From NCBI RefSeq assembly GCF_022206305.1, contig NZ_JAKOIW010000001.1, positions 391,784-455,783 on the forward strand: DNA of 64,000 nt, in the 5' to 3' direction. The stretch is from Gordonia sp. 'Campus' (GTDB lineage: Bacteria > Actinomycetota > Actinomycetes > Mycobacteriales > Mycobacteriaceae). This document shows positions 34,126 through 42,070 of the stretch, piece after piece (within the stretch, counting starts at the first letter, position 1; each line of letters starts with the position of its first letter). The notes under the pieces are model-generated. The model was not told where the DNA came from and made no database searches. It worked only from the letters and a program-made list of their open reading frames with translations. Made by a program: the position numbers and the translations under genes.

Positions 34126-35046
34126 ATGACCGGATCCGGGACACACGATCACATCACCGACCGGACCGCCGTGTCCGACCCCGCCGACCCCGGCCCCGTC
34201 GAACTGCACGCACGCAATGTGAGCTTCGACTGGGATGACGTTCCGCTGCACTGGATTCCCGGCCACCCCGTGGCGTCGAACTTCATCAGCGTGCTGAATC
34301 TCCTGCTCCCCGAGGGTGAGCGGTGGTTCGTGCAGACCTACAACGAGGCGTTGCCACTGGTCGCCGACGACGAACTCGCCGCCCGCATGCGGGGATTCAT
34401 CGGGCAGGAGGCCATGCACGCCGAGGCCCACGACCACGTGCTGTGGGAGTTCCTCGATCACCACGGCATCGACCCACGGCCCTACCAACTGCAGATGGAG
34501 TGGATCTTCCGCAAAGTGCTCGGCCCCCTGGACGGTGGAACCGAGGAGGCCCGGCACAAGCATCTCGTCGAACGCCTCTGGCTCATCGCGGCCCTCGAGC
34601 ACTACACCGCGATCCTGGGCGACTTCGCGCTGAACAACACCTGGACCCGGCTCGGCGCCCATCCCACCATGGCCGACCTGTTCATGTGGCACGGCGCCGA
34701 GGAGGTCGAACATCGAGCGGTGGCCCACGACGTCGCGGCGTACTTCGGTGACGGATACCTCCGGCGGGGCCGTGCGATGTTCGCGGTACTGCCCATCCTG
34801 CTGTTCCTGATCCAGCGGGGCTACCGGTTCATCATGAGTCAGGACGAGTCGTTGTCCTACAACTACTTCCAGAAGACCTGGCACTACCACCGGGGCGTGC
34901 GGGCAGGCGTGTTGCCGAAGATGCGGACGATCATCTTCTCGACCTTCAGCTACTTCCGTCCCGGCTTCCGGCCGGAGGACATCGGGAGCACGGCACAAGC
35001 GGTCGCCTATCTCGCGAGTTCGCCGGCCGCCCGCAACGCGGCGTGA
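34126..35046 (+). CDS. PF10118-type protein annotated as metal-dependent hydrolase, diiron-like
   Basis: 306 residues from ATG 34126 (GTG 34117, overlapping the ephD stop, is the alternative). It is almost all helical. The core shows the diiron carboxylate pattern: E65 (EGERWF), E95-x2-H98 (QEAMHAEAH), E158 (ALEHYTA) and E193-x2-H196 (AEEVEHR). There is a hydrophobic segment, MFAVLPILLFLIQRGY, near 225, so it may touch the membrane. The family is called predicted metal-dependent hydrolase without proof. The ligand pattern and the neighbouring 2Fe-2S reductase fit an oxygenase or desaturase better. It is the middle gene of the ephD operon. Confidence 0.85.
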   Translation: MTGSGTHDHITDRTAVSDPADPGPVELHARNVSFDWDDVPLHWIPGHPVASNFISVLNLLLPEGERWFVQTYNEALPLVADDELAARMRGFIGQEAMHAEAHDHVLWEFLDHHGIDPRPYQLQMEWIFRKVLGPLDGGTEEARHKHLVERLWLIAALEHYTAILGDFALNNTWTRLGAHPTMADLFMWHGAEEVEHRAVAHDVAAYFGDGYLRRGRAMFAVLPILLFLIQRGYRFIMSQDESLSYNYFQKTWHYHRGVRAGVLPKMRTIIFSTFSYFRPGFRPEDIGSTAQAVAYLASSPAARNAA

Positions 35047-35074
35047 AGCTCTCGACCGGTGAAGAGGTGACGAC

Positions 35075-36199
35075 ATGAACCAACGAGCACACCCGCATTC
35101 GACGACCCTGACGGCGCCCCCGCCCCATCTGCACGGCCGGTGGCGTCACGACCCGGTGATCACCCTGGGCACGATGGTGTTCCGGGCCTGGTGGCCGGTC
35201 TGGCGCCCGTTGTCGCCGCTGCACCCCGGTCCGGCCAATGACGGGGTCACCCGGGTGCGGATCGTCGACCGCGAGGTCGTCGCACGGGACGAGAACGTCA
35301 TCGCCCTCACCCTCGAGGCGGCCGCGGGCGGTGCCCTGCCCGAGTGGCGTGCCGGCGCACACGTTGACCTCCTGTTGCCGTCGGGCCGGATGCGCGAGTA
35401 CTCCTTGTGTGGCGATGCCGCCGACCGGAAGCGCTATCGGATCGCCGTCCGGCGCATCCCCGACGGTGGCGGCGGATCGGTCGAGGTCCACGATGCCCTG
35501 TCGGTGGGCGATATTCTCCCGATCAAGGGGCCGCGCAATGCCTTTCCGCTCGCCATCCCCGGCCACGGGTCACCGGCACGCCGGCTACGATTCGTCGCCG
35601 CCGGGATCGGGATCACCCCGATCCTGCCGATGCTGGCGGCCGCCGAGCGGTTCGGCCTGGACTGGTCGATGATCTACACGGGCCGCAGCACCGACTCGAT
35701 CCCGTTCCTCGACGAGGTGGCCCGCTTCGGCGACCGCATCACCATCCGTACCGACGACGTGCACGGACTGCCGACCATGGCCGAACTGGTCGGCCCCGTC
35801 GACGATCCGGCCGACCTGGCCGTGTACTCGTGCGGGCCGGTTCCGATGCTGGAAGGACTCCGCAGACACCTCGCCCACCGCCCGGACATCGAACTTCACT
35901 ACGAGCGGTTCAGCCCGCCGCCGGTCGAGAACGGGACCGCGTTCACGGTCACGCTCGCGTCGACGGGACAGGAGATCCCGGTGGCGGCGGACGAGTCCGC
36001 CCTCGCCGCGATCCGACGCGCACTCCCCTCGGTCCCCTACTCGTGTCGTCAGGGGTTCTGCGGCACGTGCAAGGTCAGGACGCTGTCGGGCGACGTCGAT
36101 CACCGCGACAACATCCTGACCGAGCCCGAACGCGAGGCCGGGACCATGCTCACCTGCGTCTCACGGAGTGCCGGCGGGGACCTCGTCCTCGATCTCTGA
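35075..36199 (+). CDS. PDR-family oxidoreductase (FMN/NAD/2Fe-2S reductase)
   Basis: 374 residues; ATG follows GAAGAGGTGA. After a 60-residue N-terminal extension comes the flavin domain (MREYSLCGDAADRKRYRIAVRR: R-x-Y-S-L), the NAD domain (RFVAAGIGITPILPMLAAAE and YSCGPVPMLEGL), then a C-terminal plant-type ferredoxin: CRQGFCGTCKVRTLSG and a distal Cys in MLTCVSRS. It passes electrons from NAD(P)H to an oxygenase. The gene order makes the diiron-like protein at 34126 the natural partner; the Rieske oxygenase at 17004 is a second option. Its 3' end overlaps the MFS gene on the other strand by 39 bp. Confidence 0.93.
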   Translation: MNQRAHPHSTTLTAPPPHLHGRWRHDPVITLGTMVFRAWWPVWRPLSPLHPGPANDGVTRVRIVDREVVARDENVIALTLEAAAGGALPEWRAGAHVDLLLPSGRMREYSLCGDAADRKRYRIAVRRIPDGGGGSVEVHDALSVGDILPIKGPRNAFPLAIPGHGSPARRLRFVAAGIGITPILPMLAAAERFGLDWSMIYTGRSTDSIPFLDEVARFGDRITIRTDDVHGLPTMAELVGPVDDPADLAVYSCGPVPMLEGLRRHLAHRPDIELHYERFSPPPVENGTAFTVTLASTGQEIPVAADESALAAIRRALPSVPYSCRQGFCGTCKVRTLSGDVDHRDNILTEPEREAGTMLTCVSRSAGGDLVLDL

Positions 36200-37744
36200 G
36201 GTCTGCACGCCTCCAGCAGGGGCTGAATCCACCTCAGACGCCTTACCGCGCAACAGGAACGCGGCTGCAACACCGGCGGCGGCAGTGATCGCCACGGCCG
36301 CCCAGACCGCGTCGTGCAGTCCGTTCATGAACACCTCCTGCACCGCGGTGCGTACCGCGTCACCGATGGCGCCCGGCAACTGCTTCGCCACCTCGCCGCC
36401 GGCCATGACGGATTGCTTCGCAGCGTCGACCGCCTCGGTCGGTAACCCGCTGCCCGACAACCGATCGCCGATGCCCGCGACGTAGGTCGACGTGAGGATG
36501 GACCCCAGGACCGCGACCCCGAGCGTCCCGCCCATTTCGCGGGTCGTGTCGTTGACAGCGCTGCCCGCACCGGCCTGCTCGGGACGCAGCGCGTCCATGA
36601 TCAGTTGGGTGCAGGGCCCGGAGATGAACGCCAACCCGGCCGCCATCAGCGCCATCGACCAGACGATGAGTTCCCAGTAACCCGAAGCGCGCGAGGAGAT
36701 CTCGACGAGTGCGAATCCTCCGGACATGAGGAACGCGCCGGCCACGGCGACGACGCGCGGTCCGAAGCGGTGCGACAGGGCCATGGCGACCGGCGACAGC
36801 GCGGCCATCACCAGCGCGAACGGGAGCGTGCGCACCCCCGCCGCGAGCGGACCGTAACCCTTCACCGCCTGGAAGAACTGGGTGATCAGGAAGATGAAGC
36901 CGAAGAGGGCGAAGAAGGCGACGCTGATCATCCCCGCCGCGGTGGCGAAGCGGCGGTTGGCGAACAGCCGCACATCGAGGATGGGGTGCGGCCGACGCAA
37001 TTGCGTGACCACGAACGCCGTCAGGACAACAAGCGCCGCAACGATTCCGACGACCGTACGCGCTTGCCCCCAGCCGACATGCGGCGCCTCGATGACGCTG
37101 TAGGTGAGCAACCCGAGACCGGCAACGGACAAGAACACGCCCGGCACGTCGAAGCGCGGCACCGACACCGGCCGCGTGTCCGGGACGACCGCAACGATCA
37201 GCGTCACTGCCAGCACGCCGAACGGGACGTTCACCCAGAACACCGATGTCCAGGAGAAGTGTTCGAGCAGCCAACCGCCGAGCACCGGGCCGATGGCCAC
37301 TGCCACGCCGGACACGGCCGCCCAGATCCCGACCGCCGTCGCCCGTTCCCTGGCGTCGACGAAGATCGTGGTGATGATCGCGAGCGTCGCCGGGAAGACC
37401 AGTGCCGCAAACGCTCCCAAGCCGGCGCGACCCGCGATGAGCTGGCCGATGCTCTGCGACGACGCCGCCAGCACCGATACCAGCATGAAACCGACGATGC
37501 CGGTGAGGAGCATGCGGCGATGCCCGAAGCGGTCGCCGAGATAGCCGCCGGTCAACAGCAGGCCGGCGAAGACGAGGGTGAAGGCGTCGACGATCCATTG
37601 CAGACCCGACATTCCGGCGTCGAGGTCACGAGCGAGGGTCGGGAGCGCCACGTTGACGATCGTGTTGTCGATCATGACCATCAACTCGGCAAAACAGAGG
37701 GCGCCGAGCGCCCACCACCGAGTGCGTGTGCTGAGGGAGTTCAT
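36161..37744 (-). CDS. MFS multidrug exporter, DHA2 (14-TM) family
   Basis: 527 residues, 14 hydrophobic segments. Motifs: MIDNTIVNVALPTLARDL in helix 1, GGYLGDRFGHRRMLL (motif A), GPVLGGWLLEHFSW (motif C). A loop near the end (DRLSGSGLPTEAVDAAKQSVMAGGEVAKQLPG) is typical of actinobacterial EmrB relatives. The gene is divergent from the TetR at 37879 with three GAAC-N3-GTTC sites between, so that regulator likely represses it. It shares its last 39 bp with the PDR gene in antisense. It is a paralogue of the exporter at 7087. Drug substrate unknown. Confidence 0.93.
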   Translation of the reverse strand: MNSLSTRTRWWALGALCFAELMVMIDNTIVNVALPTLARDLDAGMSGLQWIVDAFTLVFAGLLLTGGYLGDRFGHRRMLLTGIVGFMLVSVLAASSQSIGQLIAGRAGLGAFAALVFPATLAIITTIFVDARERATAVGIWAAVSGVAVAIGPVLGGWLLEHFSWTSVFWVNVPFGVLAVTLIVAVVPDTRPVSVPRFDVPGVFLSVAGLGLLTYSVIEAPHVGWGQARTVVGIVAALVVLTAFVVTQLRRPHPILDVRLFANRRFATAAGMISVAFFALFGFIFLITQFFQAVKGYGPLAAGVRTLPFALVMAALSPVAMALSHRFGPRVVAVAGAFLMSGGFALVEISSRASGYWELIVWSMALMAAGLAFISGPCTQLIMDALRPEQAGAGSAVNDTTREMGGTLGVAVLGSILTSTYVAGIGDRLSGSGLPTEAVDAAKQSVMAGGEVAKQLPGAIGDAVRTAVQEVFMNGLHDAVWAAVAITAAAGVAAAFLLRGKASEVDSAPAGGVQTSEIEDEVPAGTP

Positions 37745-37810
37745 GACGGTGTCCTTGTCGCGTGAAGGGTGTCTCGTCGGGTGAGGTACGGCGCCAGTTG
37801 ATGACGTCTA

Positions 37811-37863
37811 GAACATCGTTCCACTGTTGTAGAACAGTGTTCTACCCAAGAAGAACACTGTTC
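37811..37863. promoter_or_regulatory. Three phased TetR operators between MFS and tetR
   Basis: GAACATCGTTC (37811-37821), GTAGAACAGTGTTCTAC (37829-37845) and GAACACTGTTC (37853-37863) share GAAC-N3-GTTC. Their centres are at 37816, 37837 and 37858, exactly 21 bp apart, on one face of the helix. Confidence 0.85.
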
Positions 37864-37878
37864 CAGTAGGTTGTCAAC

Positions 37879-38469
37879 ATGTCCCCAGCGAAGCAGCGCA
37901 CCCGCACCTCCGCCGCCGACATCCGTTCGGCCCTGCTCTCCGCGGGACGCGCGATCCTGGAGCGTGACGGCGAGAGCGGTCTGACGGTGCGAGCGGTCGC
38001 TGCCGAGGCGAAGGTCGCACCGATGGGCGTCTACAACCACTTCGACGGCCGGGACGGGCTGCTCGACGCCCTGGTCACCGACGGTTTTGCCGAGTTCGGG
38101 CGGGCCGTGGCAGCCGTCGATGACGACCCCGTCACCCGCTTGCGCAGTTCGGGCCGTGCCTACCGCGCGTTCGCCATGTCCAACCCGGTGATCTATCGGC
38201 TGATGTTCTCCGCGCAGTGCGTCCCGGACTCCGAGGTCGCCTCGCACGCGTTCATGGTGCTCGTCGACGTCATCCGGTACGGCCAGGTCGCCGGGGTCAT
38301 CATGTCGGGCGACCCCGCCGATCTGGCGATGCAGGCGTGGTCGGCCGTACACGGTGCCGTCAGTCTCGAACTTGCGCGCACACATCCGCCCGACATCGAC
38401 GCATCGTCGAGCTACGAGAAGGTCCTGGACTTCGTCGCGCGCGGACTCGCCCCGCAGCCGAGGGACTGA
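37879..38469 (+). CDS. TetR/AcrR transcriptional regulator
   Basis: 196 residues. The N-terminal HTH is SAGRAILERDGESGLTVRAVAAEAKVAPMGVYNHFDGRDGLLDALV, with the recognition helix at PMGVYNHF. The C-terminal part has the TetR_C_13/WHG-like stretch SSGRAYRAFAMSNPVIYRLMFS. It is divergent from the MFS exporter, with three operators in the gap, so it probably represses both genes until a drug-like ligand binds. The core of its operators resembles those of the TetR at 9252, though the recognition helices differ. Confidence 0.93.
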   Translation: MSPAKQRTRTSAADIRSALLSAGRAILERDGESGLTVRAVAAEAKVAPMGVYNHFDGRDGLLDALVTDGFAEFGRAVAAVDDDPVTRLRSSGRAYRAFAMSNPVIYRLMFSAQCVPDSEVASHAFMVLVDVIRYGQVAGVIMSGDPADLAMQAWSAVHGAVSLELARTHPPDIDASSSYEKVLDFVARGLAPQPRD

Positions 38470-39801
38470 CTACGGCAGGACGATCGGCGGCAGACCGGGA
38501 ATCGGGTTGGGGATGGTGATGCCACCGCGCGGCGGACGCGGTGCCCGCGGCCGAGGCCGAGGTGCCGGTTCCTCCTCCTCCGTCGTCGTCTCCGGCGGTG
38601 GGGGCGGCGTGTACCTGCGCGCGGGTTGTCGCGCTTCCGCGAGGATGGCCGGGTCGGCGTATTCGATGCTGGGCGGCGTGGCGGTGGTCTTCGCCGGCGG
38701 GGCGGACACGGTGGCGGGATCGTTGTCGTAGGCGACGGCGAGCGCAGCCGCGACCCCGACGACGGACACCGCACACACCAACGCCACGGCGGCCAGTACC
38801 CGCGTGCTCGCGCGTCGAGCGCTCCGGCGCGGCACAGGGTTGGCAGCCGGAGACTCCGGCGCATCGATCACTTCCGAAGTCCACTGTGGGACATATCCGT
38901 TCATGACAACGGGATCGGACCGGCGCTCGACTTCGGGACTGTGCTCGACGAGGGGCTTGTGTTCGACGCGGGGCTTGTGTTCGACGAGGGGCTTGTGTTC
39001 GACGAGGGGATGAGACGGGGCACCGCCGTCGAAAGCGGGTGTCGGGTGGGTCGGCTCGCCCGCGAACCGCGGTTCGGGAGGGGCTGCGCCCAGCGAGCGG
39101 CGCGGGTCGGGAGACGGGGTCGTTGCGGCGGACGGCGTCGGTGGAGCCGGCGGGATCGGCGCCGCGGGAGCAACGGTTGCTGCCGGGGGCAGCGAGTCGT
39201 CGACGAGCTCCTCGATGTCGATGACGGGGACGGGGACCGCACGCGCGATGGCATCTCGGAGACCGGGCCATGCGCCGACGCGGCCGGATATCACCACCGC
39301 GGGGGCGCCCACGCCGTCCACCGCCGCACGGGCCAGGTCCTCGGCGCGGGCGGTGAGGGGCTCACCGGCCTCGGCCACGTCTCGTCGGGCCATCCGGAAC
39401 AACCGGATGTGGTCGCGGCCCATCAGAAAGGTGCCGTCGGAGTCCCGCAGCCGGTCGCGCCCCCGGTTCACCAGATCGAGGACCTCGTCGTGCCACGCCG
39501 ATGACGTCGGTGGTGCGACACGACCCACCCGCACAAGATGATCGGCGATGGCTCGGTCGAGCGCGGCGAGCGTGAGCGCGGAGTCCGTGTAGGGGTCGGT
39601 GACGATCCCGTGCGCGGGGTCGAAACGGCCGACGGACACTCCGGCATCAGGGTCGAGGTCGAGCAGCACCAACTCGGAGTCGGCCGGGATTCCGCGGTCG
39701 CGCAGGGTGGTCCTTACGGTGTCGACGACGGCAGCGTCGACCCTCACCTCTGCATTCGTCGAGGTCGGTCCCACAGCCGAATCGGCCACCGTGTCGGTCA
39801 T
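38470..39801 (-). CDS. Proline-rich membrane protein with Hsp70-like N-terminal region
   Basis: 443 residues from ATG 39801. Residues 1-200 include ELVLLDLDPDAGVSVGRFD and APAVVISGRVGAWPGLRDAIARAVPVPVIDIEELV, which look like the end of an actin/Hsp70 ATPase fold, but no complete nucleotide site is visible. Then comes a Pro/Ala-rich stretch, four copies of LVEHKP (18-base repeats at about 38936-39010), one membrane helix (TRVLAAVALVCAVSVVGVAAALAVAY, about 330-355) and a Pro/Arg-rich tail. M. tuberculosis Rv0312, near dcd and udg, has similar build as I recall. It is downstream of udg on the same strand. Function unknown. Confidence 0.6.
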   Translation of the reverse strand: MTDTVADSAVGPTSTNAEVRVDAAVVDTVRTTLRDRGIPADSELVLLDLDPDAGVSVGRFDPAHGIVTDPYTDSALTLAALDRAIADHLVRVGRVAPPTSSAWHDEVLDLVNRGRDRLRDSDGTFLMGRDHIRLFRMARRDVAEAGEPLTARAEDLARAAVDGVGAPAVVISGRVGAWPGLRDAIARAVPVPVIDIEELVDDSLPPAATVAPAAPIPPAPPTPSAATTPSPDPRRSLGAAPPEPRFAGEPTHPTPAFDGGAPSHPLVEHKPLVEHKPRVEHKPLVEHSPEVERRSDPVVMNGYVPQWTSEVIDAPESPAANPVPRRSARRASTRVLAAVALVCAVSVVGVAAALAVAYDNDPATVSAPPAKTTATPPSIEYADPAILAEARQPARRYTPPPPPETTTEEEEPAPRPRPRAPRPPRGGITIPNPIPGLPPIVLP

Positions 39802-39897
39802 CTGATTGGTTTCCTGCACCTCGCGTGCACCTCGCCCCATGCCCCCGCCGGCGAGAAAGTGCGCTCTGAACAGTCGCGAAACTCAACCTAGCACGGC

Positions 39898-41391
39898 TCA
39901 GCGGCCCGCCGCCCGCGCTTCGACTCCGTTCACCTGCCCGGACGGAACCTGCTCGCGTGCAACCTGGCCTGCCGGGAGCTGCTGCGGCGACACCTGGGTG
40001 GGTGACGCCTGTTTTGCTGCGGGGGCTGCTGACCGCCGGGTCGGGACGGGACCCCCGAGTGCGCGGTACACCCAGCCGGCGTCGCGCCACATCTGCGGGT
40101 CGAGGCAGCGTCGGCCGTCGACGATGTTCTTGGCGCGCACGATCCCGTCGAGCTCGTCGGGGGTCATGTGCACGAACTCGGCCCATTCGGTCGCGATGAG
40201 CACGACGTCGGCGCGGTCGCACGCCTCGCGGGCGGTGGCCGCGTAGTTGAGGCTCGGCTGGACGCGCCGGGAGTTGTCCATCGCCTTGGGGTCGAAGACG
40301 GTGACCGAGGCCCCTTCCAGGGCCAGTCGGCTCGCGACGGTGAGCGCGGGCGAGTCCCGGACGTCGTCGCTCTCGGGTTTGAACGCGGCGCCCAGCACGG
40401 CGATGTTGCGGCCGAGGACCTCGCCGCCCAGCGCCTCGTAGACCAGTTCGACGGCAGCGCCCCGGCGTCGCATGTTGATCGCATCGACTTCGCGGAGGAA
40501 CCCGACGGCGCGCGGTGCACCCATGTCGTCGGCGCGGGCGGTGAGGGCGCGGATGTCCTTGGGCAGGCATCCCCCGCCGAAACCGAGCCCGGCGTTGAGG
40601 AATCGGCGGCCGATACGCGGGTCGTATCCGATGGCGTCGGCCAGGGTGTTGATGTCGGCGCCGGCGATCTCGGCGAGCTCACTGATCGCGTTGATGAAGG
40701 AGATCTTGGTGGCGAGGAACGCGTTTGCCGAGACCTTGACGAGTTCCGCGGTTGCCCAGTCTGTTTCGATGAGTGGCACGCCGGTCTCGAGGATCTCGCG
40801 GTAGATCTCCCGGATCACCTCGCTCGCCGACGACGTGGCCTCGGGATCATGGTCGGGGTCGTCGAGCGACCCGGTGCCCAGCACCAGACGGTCCGGTTCG
40901 AGGGTGTCCTCGACGGCGAACCCTTCGCGGAGGAACTCGGGGCTCCACGACAGCTCGACCTCGGCGCCGGACTGGGTCATGACCGAGATTCGTTGGGACA
41001 GTTCGGCACACGTGCCGACCGGGACGGTGGACTTGCCGATGATCAGATGCTTGCCGCGCAGTGTCGGGACGAGTGAGTCGACGGCGGCGTACACATGGGA
41101 CAGGTCGGCACGATGGCCCCGCGGCTCCTGCGGGGTGCCGACGCCGAGGAAGTGGACCGAGGCGTGGTCGGCGGCGGCGAGCGGGTCGGTGGTGAAGCGG
41201 AGCCGGCCGGCGTCGATGTTGCGGCGGAGGATGTCGGCGAGCCCGGGTTCGAAGAACGGGACCTCGCCCGCCTGGAGCCGTTCGATCTTTTGCGCGTCGA
41301 CGTCGATGCCGACGACATCGTGTCCGAGCTCGGCCATGCAGGCCGCATGAGTGGCACCGAGGTAGCCGCATCCGATCACCGTGAGCTTCAT
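39898..41391 (-). CDS. udg: UDP-glucose 6-dehydrogenase
   Basis: 497 residues from ATG 41391 (MKLTVIGCGYLGATHAACMAELGHDVVGID, Rossmann G-x-G-x-L-G). It has the three UDPGDH domains; FGGGCLPKD carries the catalytic Cys275, and AVLGAAFKPESDDVRDSPA marks the C-terminal UDP-binding domain. It oxidises UDP-glucose to UDP-glucuronate with two NAD+, feeding capsule or cell-wall polysaccharide. The last 50 residues are low-complexity Gln/Val. It follows dcd on the same strand (88-bp gap), the arrangement I recall for M. tuberculosis Rv0321-Rv0322. Confidence 0.94.
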   Translation of the reverse strand: MKLTVIGCGYLGATHAACMAELGHDVVGIDVDAQKIERLQAGEVPFFEPGLADILRRNIDAGRLRFTTDPLAAADHASVHFLGVGTPQEPRGHRADLSHVYAAVDSLVPTLRGKHLIIGKSTVPVGTCAELSQRISVMTQSGAEVELSWSPEFLREGFAVEDTLEPDRLVLGTGSLDDPDHDPEATSSASEVIREIYREILETGVPLIETDWATAELVKVSANAFLATKISFINAISELAEIAGADINTLADAIGYDPRIGRRFLNAGLGFGGGCLPKDIRALTARADDMGAPRAVGFLREVDAINMRRRGAAVELVYEALGGEVLGRNIAVLGAAFKPESDDVRDSPALTVASRLALEGASVTVFDPKAMDNSRRVQPSLNYAATAREACDRADVVLIATEWAEFVHMTPDELDGIVRAKNIVDGRRCLDPQMWRDAGWVYRALGGPVPTRRSAAPAAKQASPTQVSPQQLPAGQVAREQVPSGQVNGVEARAAGR

Positions 41392-41479
41392 GAAGGCAAC
41401 GGTTACCCACGGGGTGCGGCCGGTAACCATCTCCGCCGTGGCGTGTGGTGATCGTCTGGGTGAACTTCCGGCGGCGGGG

Positions 41480-42049
41480 TCAGTCCTTCTGGAAGTTCAG
41501 GTATGCCTTCGACGGCGTCGGGCCGCGTTGGCCCTGGTACTTCGAGCCCACCGACGCACTCCCGTACGGCTCCTCGGCCGGACTGCTGAGTCGGATGAGG
41601 CAGAGTTGTCCGATCTTCATCCCCGGCCAGAGCGTGATCGGCAGGTTCGCCACGTTGGACAGCTCGAGGGTGATGTGGCCGGAGAAGCCGGGGTCGATGA
41701 AACCCGCCGTCGAATGGGTGAGGAGGCCGAGGCGACCGAGCGACGACTTGCCCTCGAGCCGGCCGGCGAGGTCGTCGGGCAGCGAGCACACCTCGAGGGT
41801 GGAGCCCAGCACGAACTCCCCCGGGTGCAGCACGAAGGGCTCACCGTCGGCCGGTTCGACCAGGGAGGTGAGTTCGTCTTGCCGCTGCGCGGGGTCGATG
41901 TGGGTGTACCGGGTGTTGTTGAAGACCCGGAACAGGCCGTCGAGCCGGACGTCGACACTGGAGGGCTGGACGAGGGCGGGATCGAACGGATCGATGGCGA
42001 GGCGCCCGTCAGCGATCTCGGCACGGATGTCGCGGTCGGAGAGCAGCAC
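41480..42049 (-). CDS. dcd: dCTP deaminase (probably bifunctional, dUMP-forming)
   Basis: 189 residues. [17 protein letters not shown] opening, [49 protein letters not shown] (active site with the catalytic Glu and the trimer contact) and the C-terminal [13 protein letters not shown] lid. In M. tuberculosis the enzyme turns dCTP straight to dUMP, combining deaminase and dUTPase. The start is GTG 42049 with a TAACCT box seven bases before it, suggesting its own leaderless promoter within the 21-bp gap after the HNH gene. udg follows. Confidence 0.96.
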   Translation of the reverse strand: MLLSDRDIRAEIADGRLAIDPFDPALVQPSSVDVRLDGLFRVFNNTRYTHIDPAQRQDELTSLVEPADGEPFVLHPGEFVLGSTLEVCSLPDDLAGRLEGKSSLGRLGLLTHSTAGFIDPGFSGHITLELSNVANLPITLWPGMKIGQLCLIRLSSPAEEPYGSASVGSKYQGQRGPTPSKAYLNFQKD

Positions 42050-42056
42050 GGTGTCG

Positions 42057-42062
42057 AGGTTA
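42057..42062 (-). promoter_or_regulatory. -10 box of dcd
   Basis: TAACCT on the minus strand, seven bases before the GTG start of dcd, inside the short gap after the HNH gene stop. Confidence 0.4.
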
Positions 42063-42070
42063 TCGAATGG

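Noticed and set aside
37829..37845. KstR-type cholesterol operator
   Set aside because: The core resembles TAGAAC-GTTCTA, but the spacer is three bases where the KstR consensus has two, and the adjacent TetR/MFS pair explains it.
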